In this document: positions 46,837-55,406 of the stretch, in pieces
Position numbering within the stretch: the stretch's first letter is position 1
How the letters are laid out: each line of letters starts with the position of its first letter
NCBI RefSeq assembly: GCF_900107755.1
Contig: NZ_FNQR01000019.1
Span: 1-64,000, forward strand
Reading direction: 5' to 3'
Origin: Thalassobacillus cyri
GTDB lineage: Bacteria > Bacillota > Bacilli > Bacillales > Halobacillaceae
Length of the DNA: 64,000 bases
Notes under the pieces: model-generated
Databases searched by the model: none
What the model was told of the DNA's origin: nothing
What the model saw: the letters and a program-made list of their open reading frames with translations, nothing else
Position numbers and translations under genes: made by a program

Positions 46837-47400
46837 TTATACAGCCAATTGCTTGCCTGTTTTTTGCTTTAGTAATGCCTGGTAAATCAATAAATCACGG
46901 TTATATACAGCAGTATAGCTCAGCAGGCTTTCAAATCTCACCTGTTCAAAGCTATCCCACCCCACCATGTTAAATTGTTCATTTAAAACAGCAGCATTAT
47001 TCCATGCGGTTTCTTCAAAGGTATATTCCATTTCATGTTCTTCTATATCCATCTGGAATAAATCGAGGTCTTTTGTACGTTCAAAATAAGGGGTCTCTCT
47101 TTTTATCTTTCTTATTTCTAATGTACGTGGAACTGACGCCCATAGGGCTTCCTGATCCAAATAATGCCCCACTTCATGCAGGACCAATGCTTTTATATAA
47201 TCTTCCAGTGGCACAGGGGTGTTCATTTCATTACGTGCTTTCCTTACCCGGTCAATATCAATAATCAACAGGTTTTGAATAAAATCATAAATCATGTTCA
47301 CTTGAGTCGTTTGTATATGTACATCAAGTGAAATATCAATCTTCTCCAGTGTATGATGGACAATTTTTTTAATCTTTTTCTTTTGCAGCCGATTGTTCAT
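46837..47400 (-). CDS. HEVGH-motif zinc metalloprotein, unknown function
   Basis: A 187-residue soluble protein with one zinc-peptidase motif, LVLHEVGHYLDQE near residue 92, and a Glu-rich segment (DIEEHEMEYTFEETAWN) that may hold the third ligand. I do not recognise a family with known function. The ATG at 47400 fits the start of the helical region; an upstream frame to 47544 crosses a likely queC promoter and has no RBS. It stands alone and is divergent from queCDE. Confidence 0.65.
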   Translation of the reverse strand: MNNRLQKKKIKKIVHHTLEKIDISLDVHIQTTQVNMIYDFIQNLLIIDIDRVRKARNEMNTPVPLEDYIKALVLHEVGHYLDQEALWASVPRTLEIRKIKRETPYFERTKDLDLFQMDIEEHEMEYTFEETAWNNAAVLNEQFNMVGWDSFEQVRFESLLSYTAVYNRDLLIYQALLKQKTGKQLAV

Positions 47401-47503
47401 ACTCTCTATTCTGCCTCTTTCTCTCTTGTATTCCCCTGGCGGCTGACCCCCTATAGTATATAAGAAATCAGCCCTGATTCCAATACTATTATAGAAAATG
47501 ACC

Positions 47504-47532
47504 ATGACATGCAGCGGTTCATCTGTTATACT
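47504..47532 (+). promoter_or_regulatory. Promoter of the queCDE operon
   Basis: ATGACA, a 17-base spacer and TATACT, about 50 bases before the preQ1 aptamer. Confidence 0.6.
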
Positions 47533-47580
47533 ATGACCGGACAAACTATATAAAAGTCTGCGGAGGCAACTATACCGCAG

Positions 47581-47616
47581 GAGAGGTTCTAGCTACACCC
47601 TCTATAAAAAACTAAG
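47581..47616 (+). promoter_or_regulatory. PreQ1-I riboswitch
   Basis: gagaggttctagctacaccc followed by tctataaaaaactaa is the compact class I preQ1 aptamer with its A-rich pseudoknot tail. The downstream hairpin at 47613-47655 ends in T7 and is the terminator that forms when preQ1 is bound. Controls queosine synthesis genes. Confidence 0.95.
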
Positions 47617-47655
47617 GATGGAACTGTACCTATCCCTTAGGTGCGGTTTTTTTAG
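47613..47655 (+). terminator. Riboswitch-linked terminator before queC
   Basis: ctaagggat-type arms (ctaaggat and atcccttag) overlap the aptamer tail; a T-run follows ggtgcgg. The mutually exclusive pairing is visible. Confidence 0.75.
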
Positions 47656-47717
47656 TTTATATTATTCAAAAAACCGGGTGAGTAGAATTCTCTTTCAATG
47701 GAAAGGAGAATTTTTTT

Positions 47718-48386
47718 ATGGAAAATAATAAAGCGGTCGTCGTATTCAGCGGTGGCCAGGATAGCACTACATGCTTATTCTGGGCGCTGGAGCGTTTTGA
47801 CGAAGTGGAAGCAGTCACGTTTCACTATAACCAGCGTCACGAAGAAGAAGTGGAAGTTGCTAAAGCGATCACAGATAGATTGAATGTCAATCATCGGGTC
47901 CTTGATATGTCCTTGTTGAGCCAGCTTTCCCCTAATGCATTAACGCATAAAGAGATGGATGTCGAGGAAGGAAAAGATGGCAGCCTCCCTTCCACCTTTG
48001 TACCAGGGAGAAATCTATTATTCTTATCCTTTGCAGGTATTGTGGCACAACAAACTGGATCGAAACATATCATCACCGGGGTATGTGAAACAGATTTCAG
48101 CGGCTATCCTGATTGCCGTGATGTGTTTATTAAATCCTTGAATGTCACGTTGAATCTATCGATGGATGAATCCTTCGTCATTCATACGCCATTGATGTGG
48201 CTCGATAAGGCTGAAACCTGGCAGCTCGCTGATGAACTGAAAGCCTTTGAATTCGTACGTGACCATACACTGACTTGCTACCATGGCGTAATCGGCAGCG
48301 GCTGCGGTGAATGCCCGGCTTGTAAGCTTCGTAACCAGGGACTAAGGAAGTATCTACAGCAGTGCGAAGGAGCGGATATCAGATGA
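47718..48386 (+). CDS. queC: 7-cyano-7-deazaguanine synthase QueC
   Basis: A 222-residue PP-loop ATPase that converts CDG to preQ0. The ATP motif is [11 protein letters not shown] at the N terminus, and the zinc site is the cysteine cluster [19 protein letters not shown] at the C terminus. RBS aaaggag precedes the ATG. It leads an operon with queD and queE; the stop overlaps the queD start by 4 bases. Confidence 0.96.
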   Translation: MENNKAVVVFSGGQDSTTCLFWALERFDEVEAVTFHYNQRHEEEVEVAKAITDRLNVNHRVLDMSLLSQLSPNALTHKEMDVEEGKDGSLPSTFVPGRNLLFLSFAGIVAQQTGSKHIITGVCETDFSGYPDCRDVFIKSLNVTLNLSMDESFVIHTPLMWLDKAETWQLADELKAFEFVRDHTLTCYHGVIGSGCGECPACKLRNQGLRKYLQQCEGADIR

Positions 48387-48862
48387 GCCTATCTAAGTAC
48401 GGGTTCACCATCGTGGAGAACCTGCAAAAAATCGATGAGGACATTAAACGGCATCAATTGAAATACCATAACAAAAGAGTGATGGTCAGCAAGGAATTCA
48501 CTTTTGATGCCGCTCATCATCTCCATTGTTATGAAGGTAAATGCAAAAACCTCCATGGTCACACCTATAAGGTGATCTTCGGGATCAGCGGCTATGTGGA
48601 TGACATTGGAATCGTGATCGATTTTGGTGACATTAAGAAAATATGGAAAGAACAAATAGAAATTCATCTTGATCACCGCTACCTTAATGATACGCTGCCT
48701 GCTATGAATACCACTGCTGAAAATATGGTGGTCTGGATATATGAGCAGATGGAAGCGGCGCTCCAGACGAAAACTGCTGGTACACGAGTGGAATTTGTGA
48801 AATTATATGAAACGCCGACAAGTTACGCAGAAGTAAAACGGGAGTGGATGGAAAATGCCTAA
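48383..48862 (+). CDS. queD: 6-carboxy-5,6,7,8-tetrahydropterin synthase QueD
   Basis: A 159-residue pterin synthase-fold enzyme that makes CPH4 from dihydroneopterin triphosphate. Zinc-binding His are in FDAAHHL and [11 protein letters not shown], and LDHRYLND and ETPTSYAEV complete the fold. About 35 N-terminal residues precede the usual first strand. The ATG at 48383 overlaps queC; a GTG at 48362 is in frame but not needed. Confidence 0.95.
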   Translation: MSLSKYGFTIVENLQKIDEDIKRHQLKYHNKRVMVSKEFTFDAAHHLHCYEGKCKNLHGHTYKVIFGISGYVDDIGIVIDFGDIKKIWKEQIEIHLDHRYLNDTLPAMNTTAENMVVWIYEQMEAALQTKTAGTRVEFVKLYETPTSYAEVKREWMENA

Positions 48863-49583
48863 ACTCCCTGTGTTAGAAATTTTCGGTCCCACCATCCAGG
48901 GAGAAGGCATGGTAGTCGGCAGAAAGACGATGTTCATCCGAACAGCCGGTTGTGATTATAGCTGTTCCTGGTGTGATTCGGCGTTCACCTGGGACGGGAG
49001 TGCGAAAGAAGAAATAACACGGATGGATGCCGATGAGATTTTAAGTGAACTGCAAAAGGTCGGTGGAGAAAACTTTGATCATGTTACTATTTCCGGAGGC
49101 AATCCCGCGCTTTTCCCTTACCTGGATGAATTGATTGGTAAGCTGAAAGCAAAGCGTATCGAGGTGGCATTGGAAACCCAAGGCAGCCGCTGGCAGGAGT
49201 GGTTCCTGTCAATAGATGATCTCACCATTTCCCCGAAGCCTCCAAGCTCTGAAATGAAAACAGACTGGGATCAACTTGATGGGATCATCAATCGGCTCAA
49301 AGAAAATGACCGGCTGAATAACACCAGTCTTAAAGTGGTGATTTTCAATGAACAGGACCTGGAATATGCCGCTTCGGTTCATACACGCTATCAGGAAGTT
49401 TCCTTTTACCTCCAGGTCGGCAATGATGATTTGGAAGAAACCGATGATAGTCAAATCGCTCTAAAACTATTACAAAAATATGAGTGGCTGGTCGACCAGG
49501 TGATGGCCTCATCTGCTTTGAACCGTGTCCGCGTCCTCCCTCAGCTCCATGCCTTGTTATGGGGAAACAAAAGAGGTGTTTGA
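48855..49583 (+). CDS. queE: 7-carboxy-7-deazaguanine synthase QueE
   Basis: A 242-residue radical SAM enzyme that rearranges CPH4 to CDG. The cluster motif CDYSCSWCD is in the typical CxxxCxxC spacing, preceded by IFGPTIQGEGMVVGRKTMFIR split over a loop. Its start overlaps queD by 8 bases. With QueC and QueD it leads to preQ0; queF is not in this window. Confidence 0.95.
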   Translation: MPKLPVLEIFGPTIQGEGMVVGRKTMFIRTAGCDYSCSWCDSAFTWDGSAKEEITRMDADEILSELQKVGGENFDHVTISGGNPALFPYLDELIGKLKAKRIEVALETQGSRWQEWFLSIDDLTISPKPPSSEMKTDWDQLDGIINRLKENDRLNNTSLKVVIFNEQDLEYAASVHTRYQEVSFYLQVGNDDLEETDDSQIALKLLQKYEWLVDQVMASSALNRVRVLPQLHALLWGNKRGV

Positions 49584-49591
49584 TGTAAATT

Positions 49592-49634
49592 TAAAACAGC
49601 CATAGCAGAGGCGACTGCTATGGCTGTTTTAATA
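49592..49634. terminator. Bidirectional terminator after queE
   Basis: taaaacagccatagcag and ctgctatggctgtttta form a 17-bp perfect stem; it serves queE and the convergent yihY gene. Confidence 0.85.
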
Positions 49635-49637
49635 TGC

Positions 49638-50480
49638 TTATATTGCCTCTGACTTTCGAGTTAGCCCGTGCTTTTTACGGTGATAGACGACATTAATTTC
49701 CGCCCCTACTACCAGGATTAAGCCGGTCAGGAAGAACCAAATCATGAGTATGATCAACCCACCCAAGCTTCCGTATGTTGCTGAATAGCTGCCGAAATTA
49801 CTTACATAGAAAGAAAATGCAAGGGAGATCAACAACCATAAAACAGATGTTATGATAGCTCCAGGCATGATTTCCTTAAACGGTAACTCTCGATTAGGAG
49901 CGAAGCGGTATAACACCATCAGAATCACGCTCATCACTAGTATACTGACTACCCAGCGGGCTACTTCCAAAAGTATCATGAGCTGATCCGGTATAAATAA
50001 AATTCTTTTTATAAAATCCAGGATGACTTGCCCGAAAACCGGAAGCACTAATGCTACCACGATAGCAAGGATCATGCCGAGTGTCAGTCCGATTGAAATC
50101 AAACGGACGATGATGAATGAACGGGTTTCTTCAACATTATAAGCTATGTTGGAAGCCTTGATGAATGCATTTATTCCGTTGGAGGCTGACCATATCGTAC
50201 CTATAATACCAACTGTCAACAATCCCCCATTCGGTTTGGACACGACACTGATGATATTCTCTTCCAGAGCAGAAGCTGTTTCCTGGGGCAGCACATTTTT
50301 CATGAAACTGACTGCCTGATTAGGCTCGATGCCTAAGAAGGGAATAATAGAAAATAGCAGGATCAGCATTGGAACAATAGCCAGTAAGTAATGATAAGCC
50401 TGAGCCGCTGCCAGAACAGGTACATCATCATTCTGAAACTCTTTAATCAGTTGTTTCATATAGGACATCATTTTTTTCAT
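49638..50480 (-). CDS. YihY/virulence factor BrkB family membrane protein
   Basis: A 280-residue inner membrane protein with six helices. It starts with a cytoplasmic stretch and AAAQAYHYLLAIVPMLILLFS, a family signature, and has TIWSASNGINAFIKASNIAYNVEETRS (split here) and GSLGGLIILMIWFFLTG. It is not an RNase despite the old RbN label. RBS aaggagg precedes the ATG. Function unknown. Confidence 0.9.
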   Translation of the reverse strand: MKKMMSYMKQLIKEFQNDDVPVLAAAQAYHYLLAIVPMLILLFSIIPFLGIEPNQAVSFMKNVLPQETASALEENIISVVSKPNGGLLTVGIIGTIWSASNGINAFIKASNIAYNVEETRSFIIVRLISIGLTLGMILAIVVALVLPVFGQVILDFIKRILFIPDQLMILLEVARWVVSILVMSVILMVLYRFAPNRELPFKEIMPGAIITSVLWLLISLAFSFYVSNFGSYSATYGSLGGLIILMIWFFLTGLILVVGAEINVVYHRKKHGLTRKSEAI

Positions 50481-50643
50481 CGTTTTCCTCCTTGATCGTG
50501 AATGTCTTCTATTTCTCTACCCCCTTTTACCGGCTGGTTAATCATCATATAAAAAGAAAGTGACAAAGTTGTCATTTCACGTCGAAATCAGTTTCGCCGG
50601 TTGGGGATTAGGGAAGTGGTAACTTAGGAGGTGAAGAGAACCG

Positions 50644-51081
50644 ATGGATTTAGTTTATATTGGTATTTTTATCATGGCCCTGTCTTTTGCCTTGATTGTA
50701 GCTTTCATCGTCAAAACCTTGATCAGTGTCAATAAAACGATGAAAAGTATGGATGGAACGGTTGATAGCCTGGTCACCAAAATGAATGGCATTACCAAAG
50801 AATCAGAGCATTTAATCAACAAGTCTAATTACTTAGCTGAAGATCTGAACCATAAGATCGATTCTACGAACGCATTATTTGAATCACTTCAAAATGTTGG
50901 AGATTCCGTCGATAATCTCAATCATGGTTTAAACAAGGCCTCGGATAACTTCACCTATCATACCAACAAGCATAATGACTCGATTATCAAGGCGGTAAGA
51001 TGGGGAGAAGCTATTACGAACATGTACGCAAAATGGAAACAACCGGACAAACCAATGAAGAAGCACCAGTACAATCATTAA
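50644..51081 (+). CDS. DUF948 domain membrane-anchored protein
   Basis: A 145-residue protein with one N-terminal membrane helix (VYIGIFIMALSFALIVAFIV) followed by a long coiled region (about residues 30-110) with the DUF948 pattern of Val/Ile/Leu heptads, like YtxG of B. subtilis. RBS aggaggtg, followed closely by a second DUF948 gene. Possibly structural at the membrane, stress- or wall-related. Confidence 0.85.
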   Translation: MDLVYIGIFIMALSFALIVAFIVKTLISVNKTMKSMDGTVDSLVTKMNGITKESEHLINKSNYLAEDLNHKIDSTNALFESLQNVGDSVDNLNHGLNKASDNFTYHTNKHNDSIIKAVRWGEAITNMYAKWKQPDKPMKKHQYNH

Positions 51082-51098
51082 GAAAAGAGGGATGAACA

Positions 51099-51551
51099 GT
51101 GGATTTAGTAGGTATCGGAGTATTAATCATGGGGATTGGAGTTTTAATTGGTGCTATCTTTTTAGCACGCACCTTGAACAATTTATCAAGTGTCCTTAAT
51201 GGAGTGGATAAAACAGTAGAAAGATTACCGGATCAATTGGATGATGTAATGAAGGAAACCGGGCAATTACTGAACAATAGTAATGATACCCTGGCAGATG
51301 TCAATAAAAAGATTGAAGCGTTAAGTCCGCTCTTCTACATTGTCGGTGATATCGGTGAATCGTCACGTAAACTGACCTCCTCCCTTGTCGATGTAACAAT
51401 GGCAATGAAAAAGGATACAAACGAAGGAAAAGATACGACAAGACGACAAGACCTTGGCGGCCTATATGGAGCTATTGCATTAGGATATTATTTTAAAGAA
51501 AAACGCAAAGCTTTAAAAGAAATCAATAATAAGGATGAAATTTCAGCATGA
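51099..51551 (+). CDS. Second DUF948 domain protein
   Basis: A 150-residue relative of the previous product, with the same N-terminal layout (MDLVGIGVLIMGIGVLIGAI membrane helix) and a coiled segment. It starts with GTG after aagaggg. Its last codons overlap the next gene by 4 bases, so the trio is one operon. The pair looks like a gene duplication. Confidence 0.85.
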   Translation: MDLVGIGVLIMGIGVLIGAIFLARTLNNLSSVLNGVDKTVERLPDQLDDVMKETGQLLNNSNDTLADVNKKIEALSPLFYIVGDIGESSRKLTSSLVDVTMAMKKDTNEGKDTTRRQDLGGLYGAIALGYYFKEKRKALKEINNKDEISA

Positions 51552-51853
51552 GCAAAGAAGAAACCAAATCCTCAGGTGGCGCCGGGGCGATCGGTTCAGT
51601 TTTTCTCGGCAGTTTCTTAGTCGGAACACTGCTTGCCGGTAAGAAAAAAGTGGGAGGTTCCCATTCAAAGCGAGAGTCTTCCCGGGCACTCTCTAGTGCA
51701 AAGCAAAAATATAAGTTAAAAAGAGATGAACTTTACCTTGCTGGGCTAAAACGAGACGAAAGAATGAAACGACAAAAAAACAGGCTGCAAAGTGAAGCGC
51801 GTCAACGAGCGATAAAAGAAGCGACACTTCATAAAGAAACACAAAGCGGCTAA
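51548..51853 (+). CDS. Small YtxH-like membrane protein with basic coiled tail
   Basis: A 101-residue protein. Residues 9-32 are Gly-rich and hydrophobic (GGAGAIGSVFLGSFLVG), followed by a long Lys/Arg-rich helix (residues 35-95). YtxH-type proteins have a similar plan and neighbour ytxG, but similarity is only general. The ATG overlaps the stop of the previous gene. Confidence 0.7.
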   Translation: MSKEETKSSGGAGAIGSVFLGSFLVGTLLAGKKKVGGSHSKRESSRALSSAKQKYKLKRDELYLAGLKRDERMKRQKNRLQSEARQRAIKEATLHKETQSG

Positions 51854-51855
51854 AC

Positions 51856-51897
51856 GAAAACCCCGAACTTCCTGTCATAGAAGTCCGGGGTTTTTTC
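51856..51897. terminator. Bidirectional terminator between the DUF948 operon and the leucine operon
   Basis: aaaaccccgaacttc and gaagtccggggtttt form the stem, with T-run on the plus strand and A-run upstream. Confidence 0.85.
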
Positions 51898-51916
51898 ATG
51901 ATTTTTTATGTGTCAA

Positions 51917-53446
51917 TTATACAGGATACACGCCATGTTTCCGCTCGGTGAATGTTACCTCTTTGGATGCATACGTATCATAACGCTTAATGAGTTCTTT
52001 TCTCAGTTCATCTGGCTGAACGATGGCATCAATCACCATTTCCGAAGCTAACCGGTAGATGTCGATGTTTTCTTTATACTCTTCGTGTTTTTCTTTGATG
52101 AACGCCGGGCGCTCTTCTTCTGGTAATTCCGCTATCTTATTTGCATAGACAGCGTTGACCGCCGCTTCCGGCCCCATAACAGCTATTTGTGCGCTTGGCA
52201 AAGCCAGGCAGCAATCCGGTTCAAATGCCGGACCGGCCATGGCATATAATCCAGCACCGTACGCCTTTCGTACAATCACAGAAATTTTTGGCACGGTCGC
52301 TTCACTCATGGCTGACAGCATTTTCGCACCATGTCTGATGATACCTGCCCGCTCAACCCTTGTACCGATCATAAAGCCTGGGATATCAGCAAGGAAAAGC
52401 AACGGTATGTTGAAAGCGTCGCATAGCTGGATGAATTTAGCCGCTTTATCAGCGGAATCCGGAAATAAAACCCCGCCTTTCGCTCTTGGCTGGTTGGCGA
52501 TGATGCCGACGGTGCGGCCATCGATCCGGCCCAGGCCAGTCACGAGTTCTGGAGCGAATAATTTTTTGATTTCACAGAAAGAATCCTCATCAATCAAGCG
52601 ATCGATGAATTGATACATATCAAATGGTGCATTTTGGTTTTCCGGAATCAAATCATGAATAGACTTGTCACTCTCTGCAGGTTCTCTTGCTTCTGCCACT
52701 TTTGGAGCAGCGGTATAATTGGCGGGAAAGTAACTCATATAATCTCTCGCATAAGCGATTGCTTCTTCTTCGGATTTGGCGAGTACATCCCCGCATCCGG
52801 AAACGGAGCAATGCATTTTCGCCCCACCCATTTCTTCGAGTGTGACCTTCTCGCCGATCACTTTTTCTGCCATCCTCGGTGAACCTAAATACATCGAAGC
52901 ATTCCCATCCACCATGACAACAATATCACAAAACGCAGGTATGTAGGCACCGCCGGCAGCGGAAGGTCCGAATAATAAACAGACCTGTGGAACCCTGCCT
53001 GATAATTTAATTTGATTGTTAAATATCCTTCCTGCTCCCCTTCTGCCCGGGAACATTTCTACTTGATCGGTTATCCTTGCTCCTGCAGAGTCGACCAGGT
53101 ACAGCATGGGAATCTGAAGCTTTAATGCTGTTTCCTGGATGCGAATGATTTTTTCTACCGTCCTCGCTCCCCAGGAACCTGCTTTGACGGTCGAATCATT
53201 GGCCATCACGCAAACTTTTTGTCCGTTTATTTCACCGATTCCGGTGACCACCCCATCAGATGGCAGGGATTCGTCCATACAGTTGGCGAAAAAAGCGTCC
53301 TCTATGTCCATTCCATCATCAAAAAGCAGGGCTAGACGCTCCCGTACAAACATCTTTCCTTTTTCTTTATTTTTAGCGTGATATTTTTCAGCTCCACCCT
53401 GGGAGATTTTCTCTACTCGCTCTTGTAATGTTTGATCTAATGACAT
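51917..53446 (-). CDS. yngE: Methylcrotonyl-CoA carboxylase carboxyltransferase (beta) subunit
   Basis: A 509-residue acyl-CoA carboxyltransferase. It transfers CO2 from carboxybiotin to 3-methylcrotonyl-CoA. Motifs: FVRERLALLFDDG, GPSAAGGAYIPAFCD (first oxyanion site), GGVLFPDSADKAAKFIQLCD and MGPEAAVNAVYANKI. It is the last gene of the operon, 18 bases after the hydratase gene. A propionyl-CoA activity is the alternative; the neighbours favour methylcrotonyl-CoA. Confidence 0.9.
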   Translation of the reverse strand: MSLDQTLQERVEKISQGGAEKYHAKNKEKGKMFVRERLALLFDDGMDIEDAFFANCMDESLPSDGVVTGIGEINGQKVCVMANDSTVKAGSWGARTVEKIIRIQETALKLQIPMLYLVDSAGARITDQVEMFPGRRGAGRIFNNQIKLSGRVPQVCLLFGPSAAGGAYIPAFCDIVVMVDGNASMYLGSPRMAEKVIGEKVTLEEMGGAKMHCSVSGCGDVLAKSEEEAIAYARDYMSYFPANYTAAPKVAEAREPAESDKSIHDLIPENQNAPFDMYQFIDRLIDEDSFCEIKKLFAPELVTGLGRIDGRTVGIIANQPRAKGGVLFPDSADKAAKFIQLCDAFNIPLLFLADIPGFMIGTRVERAGIIRHGAKMLSAMSEATVPKISVIVRKAYGAGLYAMAGPAFEPDCCLALPSAQIAVMGPEAAVNAVYANKIAELPEEERPAFIKEKHEEYKENIDIYRLASEMVIDAIVQPDELRKELIKRYDTYASKEVTFTERKHGVYPV

Positions 53447-53464
53447 GAAGCTTTCCCTCCTGTT

Positions 53465-54247
53465 CTATTCACCACGATAAATGGGCTTCCTTTTTTCTTT
53501 GAATGCCTGGAGACCTTCTAAGCGGTCCTTTGTAGGAATAGTTGTCTGGTAGCACTTTTTCTCGATTTGCAGTCCTGTTTCTATGTCTGTCTGATACCCT
53601 TGGTGGATAGCTTTTTTGGCCTGCCGTAGAGCGATAGGAGCATTATTTGCAATCCTTTCAGCTAAGGCTAAGGCTTCTTCCTGGACAATTGTCTGATCAT
53701 AAGCATATTCGATCAATCCGATCGACCTGGCTGTCTCACATGTAATCGGCTTTGCTGTAAAGATCATTTCTTTTGCTTTTCCAAGGCCGATCAGGCGTGA
53801 AAGCCTTTGGGTTCCGCCTGCACCTGGAATGATTCCAAGCGATGTTTCAGTCAATCCCATCTTAGCCGCATTGGAACTTAACCGTAGATCGCAGGCAAGC
53901 GCAAGTTCCAATCCTCCACCGAAAGCAACACCATTTAAAACTGCTATCGTAGGTACCTCTATTTGCTCCACCCGATGAATGGTGTCACCGATCAAGGTTA
54001 CCGTCTCAACGACCTCTTGTTCTGTCATACCTGCCCGTTCTTTTAAATCTGCCCCTGCACAAAACGCTTTACCACCGCTTCCTGTAATGATCAGGCAGCG
54101 GGTATTTTTATTTTTTTCAACTTCACCCAAGGCTTCATTAATTTCAGCAAGCAGCTGTTTGGATAGGGCATTGGCAGCTTTAGGACGATTCAAGGTCAAT
54201 TTCTTGACATGTTCTGCCGGTTCTTCAAGTTTCACTAATTCCAACAT
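53465..54247 (-). CDS. yngF: Enoyl-CoA hydratase/isomerase (methylglutaconyl-CoA hydratase, YngF-like)
   Basis: A 260-residue crotonase. Oxyanion loops are SGGKAFCAGADLKE and FGGGLELALACDLR, and the catalytic Glu residues lie in LTETSLGIIPGAGGTQRL. In this operon the substrate should be 3-methylglutaconyl-CoA, which it hydrates to HMG-CoA. It starts 12 bases after the lyase gene. Confidence 0.88.
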   Translation of the reverse strand: MLELVKLEEPAEHVKKLTLNRPKAANALSKQLLAEINEALGEVEKNKNTRCLIITGSGGKAFCAGADLKERAGMTEQEVVETVTLIGDTIHRVEQIEVPTIAVLNGVAFGGGLELALACDLRLSSNAAKMGLTETSLGIIPGAGGTQRLSRLIGLGKAKEMIFTAKPITCETARSIGLIEYAYDQTIVQEEALALAERIANNAPIALRQAKKAIHQGYQTDIETGLQIEKKCYQTTIPTKDRLEGLQAFKEKRKPIYRGE

Positions 54248-54259
54248 AATGTTTCCTCC

Positions 54260-55165
54260 TCAGGAAGAACGGTTTGTCACTTGCATTTGATGACTGGGTA
54301 ATGTTTTATCCAGTTTACTTTGAATGTAGGACGCAGCTACGAGCAGTTTGTCCTGACGGATCCCGGTGTCGATCCCCATCTGGTTCAACATATGCACAAG
54401 ATCATCCGTTGCCAGATTACCAGAAGCCCCCTTGGCATATGGGCATCCGCCAAGTCCTCCTAACGCTCCATCAAAAATAGTTACACCATGCTGAAGGGAT
54501 ACAAGCACGTTCGCTAATGCCATCCCCCTCGTGTTATGAAAATGCATAGCGATCCTGTCGAAAGAAAAGCGCTTATTAACCTCTTCAAGTACCCGGTCCA
54601 CCTGGTTTGGATCAGCTACACCAATGGTATCACCGAGTGATAGTTCATCGATGCCCATTTCAAACAAACGGTCACAGACATGGAGAACCTGTTCGACAGG
54701 TACATGGCCGTCATACGGGCATCCAAACACCGTAGACACATAGCCTCTGACGCTTTTATCAGCTTGTTTGGCTCCCTCCACGACCTCTTTCAACACAGGA
54801 TAAGTGTCTTCGATGGATTTATTAATATTCTTTTTGTTATGCGTCTCGCTGCTCGACATGAAGATCGAAACTTCATCTATCTCTGTATCTATCGCCCGCT
54901 CCAATCCCTTCATATTAGGAACTAATGCGGCATACGTAATTTCCGGATGACGCTTGATTGCTTCTGCCACTTCTTTGGCATCGGCAAGCTGTGGGATCCA
55001 TTTCGGATGGACAAATGATGAAATTTCGATATAGGACAACCCGGACTCAGATAAGTGATCGATCCAGGCTACTTTATCTTCCGTTTCGATCCGTTTCGCT
55101 TCATTTTGAAGGCCGTCCCGTGGACCGACCTCCTTGATGGTTACTTGTTCCGGTAGTTGCAACAT
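54260..55165 (-). CDS. yngG: Hydroxymethylglutaryl-CoA lyase
   Basis: A 301-residue TIM-barrel lyase that splits HMG-CoA to acetoacetate and acetyl-CoA. It carries EVGPRDGLQNE, VFGCPYDG, the metal-binding HFHNTRGMALANVL and the catalytic-loop Cys in GGLGGCPYAKGASGN. It follows the biotin carrier gene with a 15-base gap. Confidence 0.95.
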   Translation of the reverse strand: MLQLPEQVTIKEVGPRDGLQNEAKRIETEDKVAWIDHLSESGLSYIEISSFVHPKWIPQLADAKEVAEAIKRHPEITYAALVPNMKGLERAIDTEIDEVSIFMSSSETHNKKNINKSIEDTYPVLKEVVEGAKQADKSVRGYVSTVFGCPYDGHVPVEQVLHVCDRLFEMGIDELSLGDTIGVADPNQVDRVLEEVNKRFSFDRIAMHFHNTRGMALANVLVSLQHGVTIFDGALGGLGGCPYAKGASGNLATDDLVHMLNQMGIDTGIRQDKLLVAASYIQSKLDKTLPSHQMQVTNRSS

Positions 55166-55180
55166 AAAAACCGCTCCTAA

Positions 55181-55393
55181 TTATTCGATGATTGCAATGA
55201 CGTCGCCTTCATTGACGAAGTCACCTTCATTCACTTTCAACTCTTTAACAGTCCCGTCCGCTTCAGCTGGAATCGGGATCTCCATTTTCATAGATTCCAA
55301 AATAACAAGATCCTGTCCGCTTGTGATACTGTCTCCTTGCGCTGCTACTACTTTCCATACACTTCCTGCCATTGATGCTTTAACTTCTGTCAT
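55181..55393 (-). CDS. yngHB: Biotin carboxyl carrier protein (YngHB type)
   Basis: A 70-residue biotinyl domain. The biotin target Lys36 sits in LESMKMEIP. No other domain is attached; B. subtilis has the same stand-alone form. It moves carboxyl groups between the carboxylase (upstream) and transferase (downstream). Confidence 0.92.
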   Translation of the reverse strand: MTEVKASMAGSVWKVVAAQGDSITSGQDLVILESMKMEIPIPAEADGTVKELKVNEGDFVNEGDVIAIIE

Positions 55394-55406
55394 GTCTGGT
55401 TCCTCC

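Noticed and set aside
47401-47544. 48-codon N-terminal extension of the HEVGH protein
   Set aside because: It crosses the queC promoter and has no RBS or recognisable domain.
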